64,000 nucleotides of DNA from Deltaproteobacteria bacterium. Its GTDB lineage: Bacteria; Myxococcota_A; UBA9042; PHBI01. A program made the translations under genes and the position numbers. This document shows, one piece after another, positions 1 to 7,793 of this stretch. Location of the stretch: the NCBI GenBank assembly GCA_020632715.1, contig JACKFA010000002.1, positions 1 through 64,000 on the forward strand. The letters run 5' to 3'. Under the pieces are notes generated by a model that made no database searches, was not told where the DNA came from, and was given only the letters and a program-made list of their open reading frames with translations. Numbering within the stretch: the stretch's first letter is position 1; each line of letters starts with the position of its first letter.

Positions 1-6
1 AGCTCG

Positions 7-236
7 GCGTCACCACCGCGCCCTCCGTGCCCTCCGTGTCTCCGTGTCTCCCGATCCCGCTCCGACGGCGCCCGGGACCCGGGCGTCACCACCGCGCCCT
101 CCGTGCCCCTCCGTGTCTCCGTGCCTCCGTGGTCCGCTCCGACAAGGCCCCGGAGCCAGGCGTCACCACCGCCCCCTCCGTGCCCCCTCCGTGTCTCCGT
201 GTCTCCGTGGTCCGCTCCGACGGCGCCCCGAAGCCC
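7..236. repeat. Three tandem copies of a ~76-bp repeat
   Basis: Copies begin at about 7, 83 and 160. Each starts GCGTCACCACCGC, runs through CCCTCCGTGTCTCCGTG and ends near GTCCGCTCCGAC. The core CTCCGTGTCTCCGTG is the reverse complement of the core of the repeats at 25375-25479 and 57824-58316, so the three loci belong to one family. The region lies downstream of fbp, and I see no credible gene in it. The array may continue beyond the left edge. Confidence 0.8.
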
Positions 237-259
237 GAAGCCCGCGCCCGCCGCCCGAG

Positions 260-1267
260 CTACGCCCGCTCGCCCCGGTAGAACGCGAGGTACTCGTTCA
301 CGCAGTGCGGGCTGCCCGTGATGACCGGGACGCGCTGGTGGAGCTCCTCCGGCACGATGTCGAGGATGGCCTCCTCCCCGGTCGTCGCGATGCCGCCCGC
401 CTTCTCGACGATGTACGCCATCGGCGCCGCCTCGTAGAGGAGGCGCAGCTTCGCCTCGCCGCGCCCGCTCCGCTGGAACATCTTCGGGTAGAGGAAGATC
501 CCGCCGTAGAGCAGCGTGCGGTGCACGTCCGCGATCATCGACCCGATGTAGCGCGCCTTGTAGGGCCCCGCCTCGCGCGACTTCACCCACGCGATGTACT
601 TCCGGGTGCGCTCGTCCCAGTACGCCTCGTAGCCCTCGTTCGTGCTGTAGATCGTGCCCCGCTGCGGGATCCTGATGTCCGGGTGCGAGAGCAGGAACTC
701 GCCGAGCTGCGGGTCGAGCGTGAACCCGTCCACCCGCGTCCCGGACGACAGCACGAGCATCGTGCTCGACCCGTAGATCACGTAGCCCGCCGCGACGAGA
801 TCCCGCCCGCGCTGGAGCACGTCGTCGAGCGTCCCGTCCGTCCCCTCGGCCGTCCGCCGGTGGTGGATCGAGAAGATCGTCCCCACCGACACGTTCGCGT
901 CGATGTTCGAGCTCCCGTCGAGCGGGTCGAAGGAGAGCACGTACTTGCCGCGCTCATAGCGGCGCGGGATCGGGATGATCTTCCCCTCCTCCTCGCTCGC
1001 CATGCAGCACAGGTGCCCACCGTGCTCCATCATCCGCACGATGGTGTCCTGCGAGAACCGGTCGAGCTTCGTCACGTCGTCGCCCGTCGGGTTCTTCTCG
1101 CCCTCGTAGCCGAGGATGTTCTCGAGCCCCGCGCGGTTCACCGACGACGCGATGAGCTTGAACGCGATGGTCAGGTCCCAGAGGAGCCCGGTCAGCGCCC
1201 CGGTCGCGTCCGGGAGCGCCTTCTGGGTCTCGACCAGGTAGCGCTGGACGGAGACGATCTTGCCCAT
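260..1267 (-). CDS. fbp: Fructose-1,6-bisphosphatase class I
   Basis: It hydrolyses fructose-1,6-bisphosphate to fructose-6-phosphate in gluconeogenesis, in the cytosol. The 335-residue product has the usual class I length. The metal-site motifs are present: SEEE at residues 91-94 and DPLDGSSN at 114-121. A C-terminal block containing EKAGGIATTG is also typical. I chose the ATG at 1267 because GAGGAGGG lies just upstream and the protein starts MGKIVSVQRYL as in relatives. A longer frame to 1309 adds only Arg/Ala-rich residues. It is transcribed alone toward the repeat at 7-236; the 778-base gap upstream probably holds its promoter. I see no missing catalytic residue. Confidence 0.96.
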   Translation of the reverse strand: MGKIVSVQRYLVETQKALPDATGALTGLLWDLTIAFKLIASSVNRAGLENILGYEGEKNPTGDDVTKLDRFSQDTIVRMMEHGGHLCCMASEEEGKIIPIPRRYERGKYVLSFDPLDGSSNIDANVSVGTIFSIHHRRTAEGTDGTLDDVLQRGRDLVAAGYVIYGSSTMLVLSSGTRVDGFTLDPQLGEFLLSHPDIRIPQRGTIYSTNEGYEAYWDERTRKYIAWVKSREAGPYKARYIGSMIADVHRTLLYGGIFLYPKMFQRSGRGEAKLRLLYEAAPMAYIVEKAGGIATTGEEAILDIVPEELHQRVPVITGSPHCVNEYLAFYRGERA

Positions 1268-2045
1268 GATGCGTGCCCTCCTCGCCGCCATCCCGGCGGC
1301 GCGGCCCACATTCTACCAGCCCGACGCCGCCGCGACGATGGCCGACCGCCGACGATCGAGACGGCCGACCCCGGTCGACCCCCGAGCCGCCGCCCCCCGA
1401 ACCACCGTCGCGGATACACAGTCCACGATCCCCGTCACCAGGGGATCTTCAGCGGATGTAATCAGCCGTCGCACTTTCGTAAAACTTTTGTCTTTCATCG
1501 GATCGGAAATCTGATAGCTTCTGCTCACCGTCACTCTTCTCTTTCCTAACACAACTGAAGAAGACACAGCGCGCGCGGGGGCCAGGTACTCTGCGAGTGG
1601 GTCGCCACGCTGTTCTGTCGTCCTGGGCTCCCGTCACGCCACGCGCGCGGGCAGCGTCCCCCGACCGAGGTCGGGCCGGCGTTGACCGCCGCGCGCCGAG
1701 CGCGTCGTCGAATGTCGCGCTGAGCGCGTCGTCGACCGCCGCGCCGAGCGCGTCGGGCGCCCAACCGGCCCCGCGAGATCGCGGCGCGCCGACGTGCGGG
1801 CTCGCGTCGCCCTCGACGACGACGTCCCGACTCGCGCCCCGGACCCGCTGCCACCGCGCCTCTCCGCCTGATCGGCGGCCGCGCCGGAGCTGTGGAAAAC
1901 TTGGCGCGCCCCCGCGGATCCCGGATGCTCCCGTTATGGTGCTCGGCCGACCTCCCGTTGTCCGGGCATGGGGGACCAGAGCCAGCGAGGCCGGGTGTCG
2001 CTCGGAAAGCCTCAAGCAGATCGCGTTGCCGTCGATGTCGGAACC
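1268..2045. other. Divergent intergenic region with AT-rich pocket
   Basis: About 780 bases separate fbp (minus) from the kinase-like gene (plus). Bases 1445-1560 are strikingly AT-rich for this genome and are the likely promoter area, but I could not fix -35/-10 boxes. A 24-bp tandem repeat follows at 1694-1757. Open frames here, such as 1313-1567 on the minus strand, have no family motif, and most of their codons do not fit the genome's usage. Confidence 0.5.
1694..1757. repeat. 24-bp tandem repeat, three copies
   Basis: Units starting CGCYGAGCGCGTCG occur at 1694, 1718 and 1742, the last one partial. They lie in non-coding sequence between fbp and the kinase-like gene. Confidence 0.7.
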
Positions 2046-3062
2046 GTGACGACGCACGGAAACGGTGACGTCCGCGACGAGAACGCGGCGGCCGACGCCC
2101 TCGCCGAGGCCCCGACCCACTCGTGGATCGACCGCTACCTCCACCCGCGCCTCGTCCACGGCGAGCTCCGCGAGCGCCACACGGCGCGCGGCATCTTCAT
2201 CGCGACCCTCAGCGCGCTCGTCGCGCTCGTCGGCCTCCTCGTCGTGAGCGTCGTCGAGGACCAGCCCAACGTCGTCGTCCTCCGCGTCATCGGCGTCGCC
2301 CTCTTCGCGCCGATCCTCCTCGGGCTCCGCCTCGGCTCGCTGCGCTTCTCCACGCGCTACGGCTCGCTCGCGGTCTTCGTCGTCATCACCGGCGCCGTCG
2401 CCCTCTCGGGCGGCACCCACTCGAAGGCGCAGTACCTCTACACCGTGATCCCCTTCCTCGCGGCCGTCTTCGACTCCGTCGCGATGTGCGTCTTCTGGAT
2501 GGGGCTCTCCCTCATCGCGACCGCAGCCTTCCTCGTGCTCGACCTCTACGGCTTCCACTTCGTCTCGTCGACGCAGTCGTCGCGCCTCATCGAGATCAGC
2601 GGCTTCGCGGTGGTCCTCGTCACCGTCCTCGTCGTCGCCATCAGCTTCGCGCGCTCGCGCCGCACCAGCTACCGGCGCCTCCGCGAGATCGCGCGCGACC
2701 TCTCCGACGCGAACGGCGCCCTCGCCGACGCCCGCGCCCAGGCCATGCGCGCCGACCGCGCCAAGTACACCTTCCTCATGCGCATGAACGGCGACCTCCA
2801 GCACAGCTTCGACGGCGTCCTCGGCGCCCTCGACGGCCTCGTCCGCACCCTCGAGCGCTCCGAGCACGCGGAGTACGCCCACATGTTCCGCCGCTCCGGC
2901 ACGGCCCTCTGGACGATGGCGCGCAGCGTCGCGCAGTACGTCGAGTCCGACGACCTCTCGCTCGCGAGCGAGCAGATGGCGCCGCGGATCTCCCTCCCCG
3001 AGGAGCCCGAGCGCCCGCCGCTCCCGCGCCCCCAGCTCGAGTCGCGCCCGGAGCTCCACTGA
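2046..3062 (+). CDS. Membrane sensor protein with degenerate HisKA
   Basis: The N-terminal half has several hydrophobic helices forming an integral membrane sensor. A coiled stretch (RRLREIARDLSDANGALADA) follows, then a segment shaped like a histidine-kinase dimerisation domain. Where kinases read SHELRTPLNGVLG, this protein reads NGDLQHSFDGVLG, so the phospho-accepting His is absent. No ATPase domain follows; the protein ends in a Pro/Glu-rich tail. I chose GTG at 2046 because codons between the ATG at 1968 and 2046 are poor in third-position G/C; the ATG at 1968 is the alternative. The stop overlaps the next gene's ATG (TGATG), so the two are probably translated together. It may be a pseudokinase partner of the next gene. 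Confidence 0.75.
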   Translation: MTTHGNGDVRDENAAADALAEAPTHSWIDRYLHPRLVHGELRERHTARGIFIATLSALVALVGLLVVSVVEDQPNVVVLRVIGVALFAPILLGLRLGSLRFSTRYGSLAVFVVITGAVALSGGTHSKAQYLYTVIPFLAAVFDSVAMCVFWMGLSLIATAAFLVLDLYGFHFVSSTQSSRLIEISGFAVVLVTVLVVAISFARSRRTSYRRLREIARDLSDANGALADARAQAMRADRAKYTFLMRMNGDLQHSFDGVLGALDGLVRTLERSEHAEYAHMFRRSGTALWTMARSVAQYVESDDLSLASEQMAPRISLPEEPERPPLPRPQLESRPELH

Positions 3063-4339
3063 TGCTCGCCGCCATGATCGAGAGGCTGACGCCGCCCGCG
3101 GTGCTCGCGCAGACCGGCTCGAACGCCATGCGCGGCCGCGTCCTCGTCGCCGCGAACGGCGTCGCCTGCCTGCACGCCTTCGGCTGGCTGCCGGCGCTCG
3201 TCTCCGGCCACGACGTGCGCTCCATCATCGCGGCGCTCTTCGTGCTGCTCTACTTCACCGGCGTCATCGCCTACTTCCGCGTGCGCCAGCTCATCGAGCC
3301 GGTGGCGACGCTCTTCACCCTCGGGCTCGCGCTGAGCCCGATCATCGGGATCCTGAGCGGCGCCCGCGTCGAGCTCGTCGTGGCCTGGCTCGCGCTCGTG
3401 CCGCTCACCGGGCTCGTGCTCGAGCGCGCGCTCATCCCGGTCGCGCTCACCCTCGGCGCCGTGGCGCTCATGATCGCCTACCTGCCGGACGCCCGCAGCG
3501 CGCCCGTCGGGCTCGAGCCGCTCCAGGTCATGCCGCTCGTCGTCACGATGGGGCTCTGCACGCTCGTGCTCCTGTCGGTGCGCGACGCCACCGAGGAGCG
3601 GCAGCGCGCCGCCATCGACGAGCTCCAGAGCGCCAATCAGGCCCTCCAGGAGGCCGTCGAGCGCGCGAGCGCCAAGGCGCGGGCGCGCGAGACCTTCCTC
3701 GCGTCGGTCAACCACGAGCTCCGCACGCCGCTCAACGGCGTGCTCGGCCTGTCGCAGCTCCTCGAGAGCGAGGAGATCGACGACGACGTGCAGGGCGCGC
3801 TCGGCAACGTCCGCGTCGAGGGAGAGGCGCTCCGCCTCGCCATCGAGAGCCTCATCGAGATCGTGCGCGCCGAGGCGAGCGGCCTGCGCTCGGCCTTCCC
3901 GTTCGACCTCTACGAGCTCCTCCAGCGCGTCATGGCCGAGGCGCACCGCTCGCTCGGCGCGAGCACGAGCGACAACCGCCTCGCCCTCGAGATCGCGCCC
4001 ACCGTCCCGCGCGTCGTCCTCGGCGACGCCGCGCGCGTGCGGGCCCTCCTGCACCACCTCTTCGTCATCGTCGCGCGCCAGCAGGGGCAGCTCATCACGT
4101 GGCGCGTGGAGCGGACGCCGCGCGGGGTGCAGCTCCGCGCCACGAGCGAGGCGAACACCCCGGCCGCGGCCGGCGCGCCGCAATCGGCCGGCCTCGCGCT
4201 CGTCGTGCACCTCCTCGGGCTCCTCGGCGGCAACATCCACGAGGACGCGCAGCAGGGGATCCTGCACATCGAGCTGCCGCTCCTGCCGGCGCCCGCCGAG
4301 GTCTCGAGCGGCAAGCCCGCGGAGCCCCCGGCGCGCTGA
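3062..4339 (+). CDS. Membrane histidine kinase with atypical ATPase domain
   Basis: The 425-residue product has six or so hydrophobic N-terminal segments, a coiled coil and a clear HisKA box (NHELRTPLNGVLGLSQLL) with the phospho-accepting His. The following ATP-binding domain is weak. The stretch that should hold the N-box reads GDAARVRALLHHLFVIVAR, without the expected Asn. A G2-like segment (GLALVVHLLGLLGG) is recognisable, and a DxGxG box is not. It overlaps the preceding sensor gene, and the two share a layout as if duplicated. Partner response regulators are not adjacent; the nearest REC protein (4845-6047) is on the other strand. Whether it autophosphorylates is uncertain. Confidence 0.8.
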   Translation: MLAAMIERLTPPAVLAQTGSNAMRGRVLVAANGVACLHAFGWLPALVSGHDVRSIIAALFVLLYFTGVIAYFRVRQLIEPVATLFTLGLALSPIIGILSGARVELVVAWLALVPLTGLVLERALIPVALTLGAVALMIAYLPDARSAPVGLEPLQVMPLVVTMGLCTLVLLSVRDATEERQRAAIDELQSANQALQEAVERASAKARARETFLASVNHELRTPLNGVLGLSQLLESEEIDDDVQGALGNVRVEGEALRLAIESLIEIVRAEASGLRSAFPFDLYELLQRVMAEAHRSLGASTSDNRLALEIAPTVPRVVLGDAARVRALLHHLFVIVARQQGQLITWRVERTPRGVQLRATSEANTPAAAGAPQSAGLALVVHLLGLLGGNIHEDAQQGILHIELPLLPAPAEVSSGKPAEPPAR

Positions 4340-4354
4340 CGCGCGAGCGCCCGG

Positions 4355-4801
4355 TCAGCCCCCGCCGAGACCGCGGCGCATCTTCCGGTGCGGGATCCCC
4401 GCGTCCCAGAAGCGCTCGCCCTCGGCGACGTAGCCGAGCGCGACGTAGAAGGGGATCGCGCTCTCCTGCGCCGCGAGCGTCACCTCGCGGGCCCCGAGCC
4501 GCGCCGCCTCCGCCTCGAGCGCGTCCATCACGCGCCGACCGACGCCGAGCCCGCGCGCCGCCCCCGCCACCGCGACGCGCTCGACCTTCGCGAGCGCGGG
4601 GGCGACGAGGCGGACGCGCCCGGTGCCGAGGGCCTGCCCGCCGCCGTCCTCGACGAGCACGTGGCGCGCGGTCGCGTCGTTGTCGTCGCGCTCGAGGTCG
4701 AGCGGCACGCGCTGCTCGACGACGAACACGGCGTGGCGGAGCGCGAAGGCGCGCGCGAGCGCGGCGGCGTCGAGGTCGGTGAGGAGCCGGAGGTCGTCCA
4801 T
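4355..4801 (-). CDS. GNAT family N-acetyltransferase
   Basis: This 148-residue acetyl-CoA-dependent acyltransferase resembles the ElaA-like branch. The acetyl-CoA loop is visible as RGLGVGRRVMDALE, preceded by the beta4 strand KVERVAVA. The C-terminal segment has FYVALGY and the ending DAGIPHRKM. The substrate cannot be read from sequence. It is convergent with the histidine kinase, whose stop is 15 bases away, and is followed on the same strand, after the usual order, by no linked gene. Confidence 0.85.
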   Translation of the reverse strand: MDDLRLLTDLDAAALARAFALRHAVFVVEQRVPLDLERDDNDATARHVLVEDGGGQALGTGRVRLVAPALAKVERVAVAGAARGLGVGRRVMDALEAEAARLGAREVTLAAQESAIPFYVALGYVAEGERFWDAGIPHRKMRRGLGGG

Positions 4802-4844
4802 GGGCGCGATGCTAGTGGGATCGCGGCCGCCGATCCACCGGCCG

Positions 4845-6047
4845 TCAGCGCGTCCAGGCCGGCGGCGCCGGGCGCCCGAGGAGGTAGCCCTGCAGGAGGT
4901 CGCAGCCCAGGTTCACGAGCACGTCGCGCTCGGCGGCCGTCTCGACGCCCTCGGCGACGACGGCGATGCGGAGGTCGCGGCAGAGGTCGGTCATCGAGCG
5001 CACGATGCGGCGCTTGACGCGGCTCTTGTCGATGTCGCGCACGAGGCTCATGTCGATCTTCACGAAGTCCGGCTCGAGCAGCGTGAAGTTCGTGAGCCCG
5101 GAGTGGCCGTTGCCGAGGTCGTCGATGGCGACGCGGTAGCCGAGGGCGCGCAGGTCGTGGAGGCGCCCGCGGACGTCGTCGACCCCCGTGAGCCCGGCGC
5201 GCTCGGTGATCTCGAGCACGACGCGGTCGGAGATCGCGGCGAGCGGCGCGTCCGCCGAGTAGAGCTCGTCGTCGAGGAGGTCGAGCGGGTGGAGGTTCAC
5301 GAAGAGGGCCCCGCGATCCGGGTGGGCGGACATCACCGCGGCCGCCTTCGCGCGGATGAGCCGCCCCAGCTCGTGCAGGCGCCCGAGCTGCTCGGCGGCC
5401 TCGAGGAGCGTCCCCGGGTTCGGGAACTTCGGGTCGTCGGGGCGCATGAGCGCCTCGTAGCCGTAGGGGCGGCCGTCGTGCCCGAGGATCGGCTGGAAGG
5501 CCAGCCAGAGGGTGCCGAGCGCGCGGGAGAAGCGGGCGGAGAGGCCGTCGTCGGCGACCTCGATGGCCTCGCGGCGCGCGACGACGCTCGCCTCGCGCTC
5601 GAAGCGGGAGAGGCGCGCGAGCCCGACGGCGCGCTCGATGGTCTCGCGGAACTTGGCGAGGTCGAGCGGCTTCGTGAGGTAGCGGAACGCGCCGAACTCG
5701 ATGCCCTGGATGGCGCTGTCGAGGGAGGGCGTGCCCGTGAGGAGCACGATGGGGACGTCGCGATCGCGCTCCCGCACGCGGCGGAGGAGCTCGACGCCGG
5801 ACATCGACGGCATCTGGATGTCGGTGAGCACCGTGTCGAAGGGGGCCTCGCCCGCCTCGAAGAGCGCGAGCGCGTCGAGCGGGTCCTCGACCGCGACGGC
5901 CTCATAGCCCCACGAGCGCAGCATCGAGGAGATGAGCGTCAGCGTGGCGCGCGAGTCGTCGACCACGAGCACCCGCCCGCGGGCGCTCGACCGCGTGGCG
6001 TCGCGGTCGTCGGTGTCGGGTCGGGCTGGTGGGAGTCGAACGGTCAC
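4845..6047 (-). CDS. Response regulator with EAL phosphodiesterase domain
   Basis: The 400-residue product joins an N-terminal receiver domain to a C-terminal EAL domain that breaks down cyclic di-GMP. The receiver has the acidic pair Asp30/Asp31, the phospho-acceptor in LTDIQMP (Asp76) and Lys in LTKPLD. The EAL domain has YEAL (198-200), VNLHP, EITER, IDDLGNGHSGL, FVKID, AEGVET and QGYLLGRP, so the metal and catalytic residues look complete. The GTG start at 6047 has GAGG six bases upstream. It may receive phosphate from the kinase pair at 2046-4339, but only proximity supports that. Confidence 0.92.
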   Translation of the reverse strand: MTVRLPPARPDTDDRDATRSSARGRVLVVDDSRATLTLISSMLRSWGYEAVAVEDPLDALALFEAGEAPFDTVLTDIQMPSMSGVELLRRVRERDRDVPIVLLTGTPSLDSAIQGIEFGAFRYLTKPLDLAKFRETIERAVGLARLSRFEREASVVARREAIEVADDGLSARFSRALGTLWLAFQPILGHDGRPYGYEALMRPDDPKFPNPGTLLEAAEQLGRLHELGRLIRAKAAAVMSAHPDRGALFVNLHPLDLLDDELYSADAPLAAISDRVVLEITERAGLTGVDDVRGRLHDLRALGYRVAIDDLGNGHSGLTNFTLLEPDFVKIDMSLVRDIDKSRVKRRIVRSMTDLCRDLRIAVVAEGVETAAERDVLVNLGCDLLQGYLLGRPAPPAWTR

Positions 6048-6183
6048 GTGATCCTCGCGGTCCGCATGGGCTCCCCTCTATACGGGCGCGAAGACGTCGT
6101 CCTGCAGCGCTTTGTCGGCCCCAGCTGTAACTCCCTCGGGGGCTCGGCCCGGCCCGACCGCGATCCTCCCCGCGGAGGGCGGG

Positions 6184-6975
6184 TCAGATCGGCTCGTTGA
6201 GCTCGGGAGGCGGGACGATCAGCACCACGAGGCGGTCCTCGCTCGAGGTGAGGCGCACGTCGACCCCGTCGATGCGCGTCACGAAGTAGCCGTCCCCCTC
6301 GAGGGCGTTGGCGATCTCCGGCGCGAGGTTCACGCGGTCGAGGCGGATCTTGGCGATGAGCGACCCCGTCTCGCGCTCGTTGCAGCGCGTGTAGGCGACG
6401 GGGACCACGGTCGACTCCGGGGCCGCCGGGAGGAGCCCGGCCGGCAGGATGTCCGGGTTGCCGTCGAGCGCGCCGGCGTCGCGGAGGTCGCGGAGCGCCA
6501 TCGGCGAGTCCTCGAGCCGGTAGGCGCGGACGAGCTCCTCGAGCTCGGGCACGCCGAGGTCCACGCGGGCGCCTCTGCCAACGATCGCGTCCCGCCCGCC
6601 GTCGGCGACCACCGGCAGCGCCGACGGCGCGGACGGGCCGAGGCTCGTGAGGACGACGGTCGCGACGAGCGCCGCCGTGGCGACGAGCGCGAGGCCCGGC
6701 ACGAGCCACCCGACGCGCGAGCGCGCGGCCTCGCGGGCGCTGGCGAGGCCGCCGACGTGGGCGCGGAGGCGCGTCTCGAGCCCGACGGGGGCGACCTCCT
6801 GGCGGCCGGCGAGGTGCACGGCGAGCTTCAGCCGCTCGAGGCTCTGGCGGTCGGCCTCGAGGTCCGGGCTCTGGCGCACATGGCGGGTGAGCGCGATGGC
6901 CTCGAGCGGCTCGAGCTCCCCGTCGACGAGCGCCGACAGGTGGGCGCGGAGGCTGTCATCCCGCGTGTTCGACAT
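6184..6975 (-). CDS. Membrane-anchored anti-sigma factor
   Basis: The 263-residue product begins with a short anti-sigma helix bundle (LRAHLSALVDGELEPLEAI). The zinc motif HxxxCxxC is not kept: the position reads RHVRQSPDL, without Cys. A single membrane helix follows (GWLVPGLALVATAALVATVV), then an extracytoplasmic domain of about 150 residues. The ATG at 6975 lies inside the end of the sigma gene (20-base overlap), a typical arrangement for a factor that holds its partner sigma at the membrane. The signal it senses is unknown. Confidence 0.85.
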   Translation of the reverse strand: MSNTRDDSLRAHLSALVDGELEPLEAIALTRHVRQSPDLEADRQSLERLKLAVHLAGRQEVAPVGLETRLRAHVGGLASAREAARSRVGWLVPGLALVATAALVATVVLTSLGPSAPSALPVVADGGRDAIVGRGARVDLGVPELEELVRAYRLEDSPMALRDLRDAGALDGNPDILPAGLLPAAPESTVVPVAYTRCNERETGSLIAKIRLDRVNLAPEIANALEGDGYFVTRIDGVDVRLTSSEDRLVVLIVPPPELNEPI

Positions 6976-7546
6976 CGTCGTATCCTCGTGCGGTGGCGTA
7001 GCCGGCGAGCGTCTGGCGGAGGCGCCGGCGGGCGTGGTGGATGCGGCTCCGGACCGTCCCGATGGGGCACTCGAGGACGACCGCGATCTCGTCGTAGCTG
7101 AGGCCCTCGACGTCGCAGAGGACGACCGCGGTGCGGTGGGCCTCGGGGAGGGCCTGGAGCGCCTCGAGGACCTCGTCCTCGAAGCCGTGGCGGAAGCCGT
7201 CCTCGGCGCGGACGACGACGTCGTCGACCGGGTCGGCGCCGAGGTCCGGGACGAGCTCGGCGTCGTCGAGCGGCGCCTCGCGGCCCGACTTGCGGGTCTT
7301 CGAGAGGAACGTGTTGCGGAGGATGGTGAAGACCCAGGCGCGGTGGCGCGTGTCCTCACGCAGCCTCTCGTACGCGGTGAACGCCTTGGTGAGGGCCTCC
7401 TGGACGAGGTCCTCGGCCTGGTCGGGGCTCCCGGTGAGGCGCAAGGCGTACCGGTAGAGGCCCTCCCAGTGGACGAAGACCGTCGCCAGGAACTCGCGCG
7501 AGAGCTCCTCGGTGGGTCGCTTGTCGCGGCGTGACAACCAGGCCAC
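6956..7546 (-). CDS. ECF RNA polymerase sigma factor
   Basis: The 196-residue sigma-70 factor has region 2 (GSPDQAEDLVQEALTKAF, and WVFTILRNTF) and region 4 (LPEAHRTAVVLCDVEGLSY, then EIAVVLECPIGTVRSRIHHA with the helix-turn-helix). It starts at GTG 7546, five to six bases after GGAGGAG. Its stop overlaps the downstream anti-sigma gene, so the two form a regulatory pair. The 247-base gap to mmsA should hold its promoter; I cannot assign boxes with confidence. Confidence 0.93.
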   Translation of the reverse strand: MAWLSRRDKRPTEELSREFLATVFVHWEGLYRYALRLTGSPDQAEDLVQEALTKAFTAYERLREDTRHRAWVFTILRNTFLSKTRKSGREAPLDDAELVPDLGADPVDDVVVRAEDGFRHGFEDEVLEALQALPEAHRTAVVLCDVEGLSYDEIAVVLECPIGTVRSRIHHARRRLRQTLAGYATARGYDDVEHAG

Positions 7547-7793
7547 GGCCTCTCCTCCCTGCTCGCCGGTCCCACGGCGACGCTCGACTCATCCACAACG
7601 CCCGACCGGGCGATTCGGTTCAACCTTCGGGGCGAAGAACGACATCGGGGGGCGATGGTCTTCCGCCGGAGGGCTCGCGCGCCGCGGTTTCCACCCGGTT
7701 CGCCCCGTTGCTTTACTTCATCATTCGGCGTGTTAGAAGCGCGCCCCGACGCGATCCCGCGTCCTCGTCCCCACCGTTCTCCCGGAGCGCGCC

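Noticed and set aside
1313..1567. Minus-strand frame starting in the AT-rich island
   Set aside because: No ribosome-binding site, no motif, and the second half has shadow-like Arg/Ala composition.
1449..3059. Long open frame on the minus strand opposite the sensor gene
   Set aside because: Arg/Glu/Asp-rich composition of a reversed GC-rich gene, no motif; the plus strand has a membrane protein with clear helices.
4623..6200. Plus-strand frame opposite the REC-EAL gene
   Set aside because: It is an antisense shadow; the minus strand encodes complete receiver and EAL motifs.
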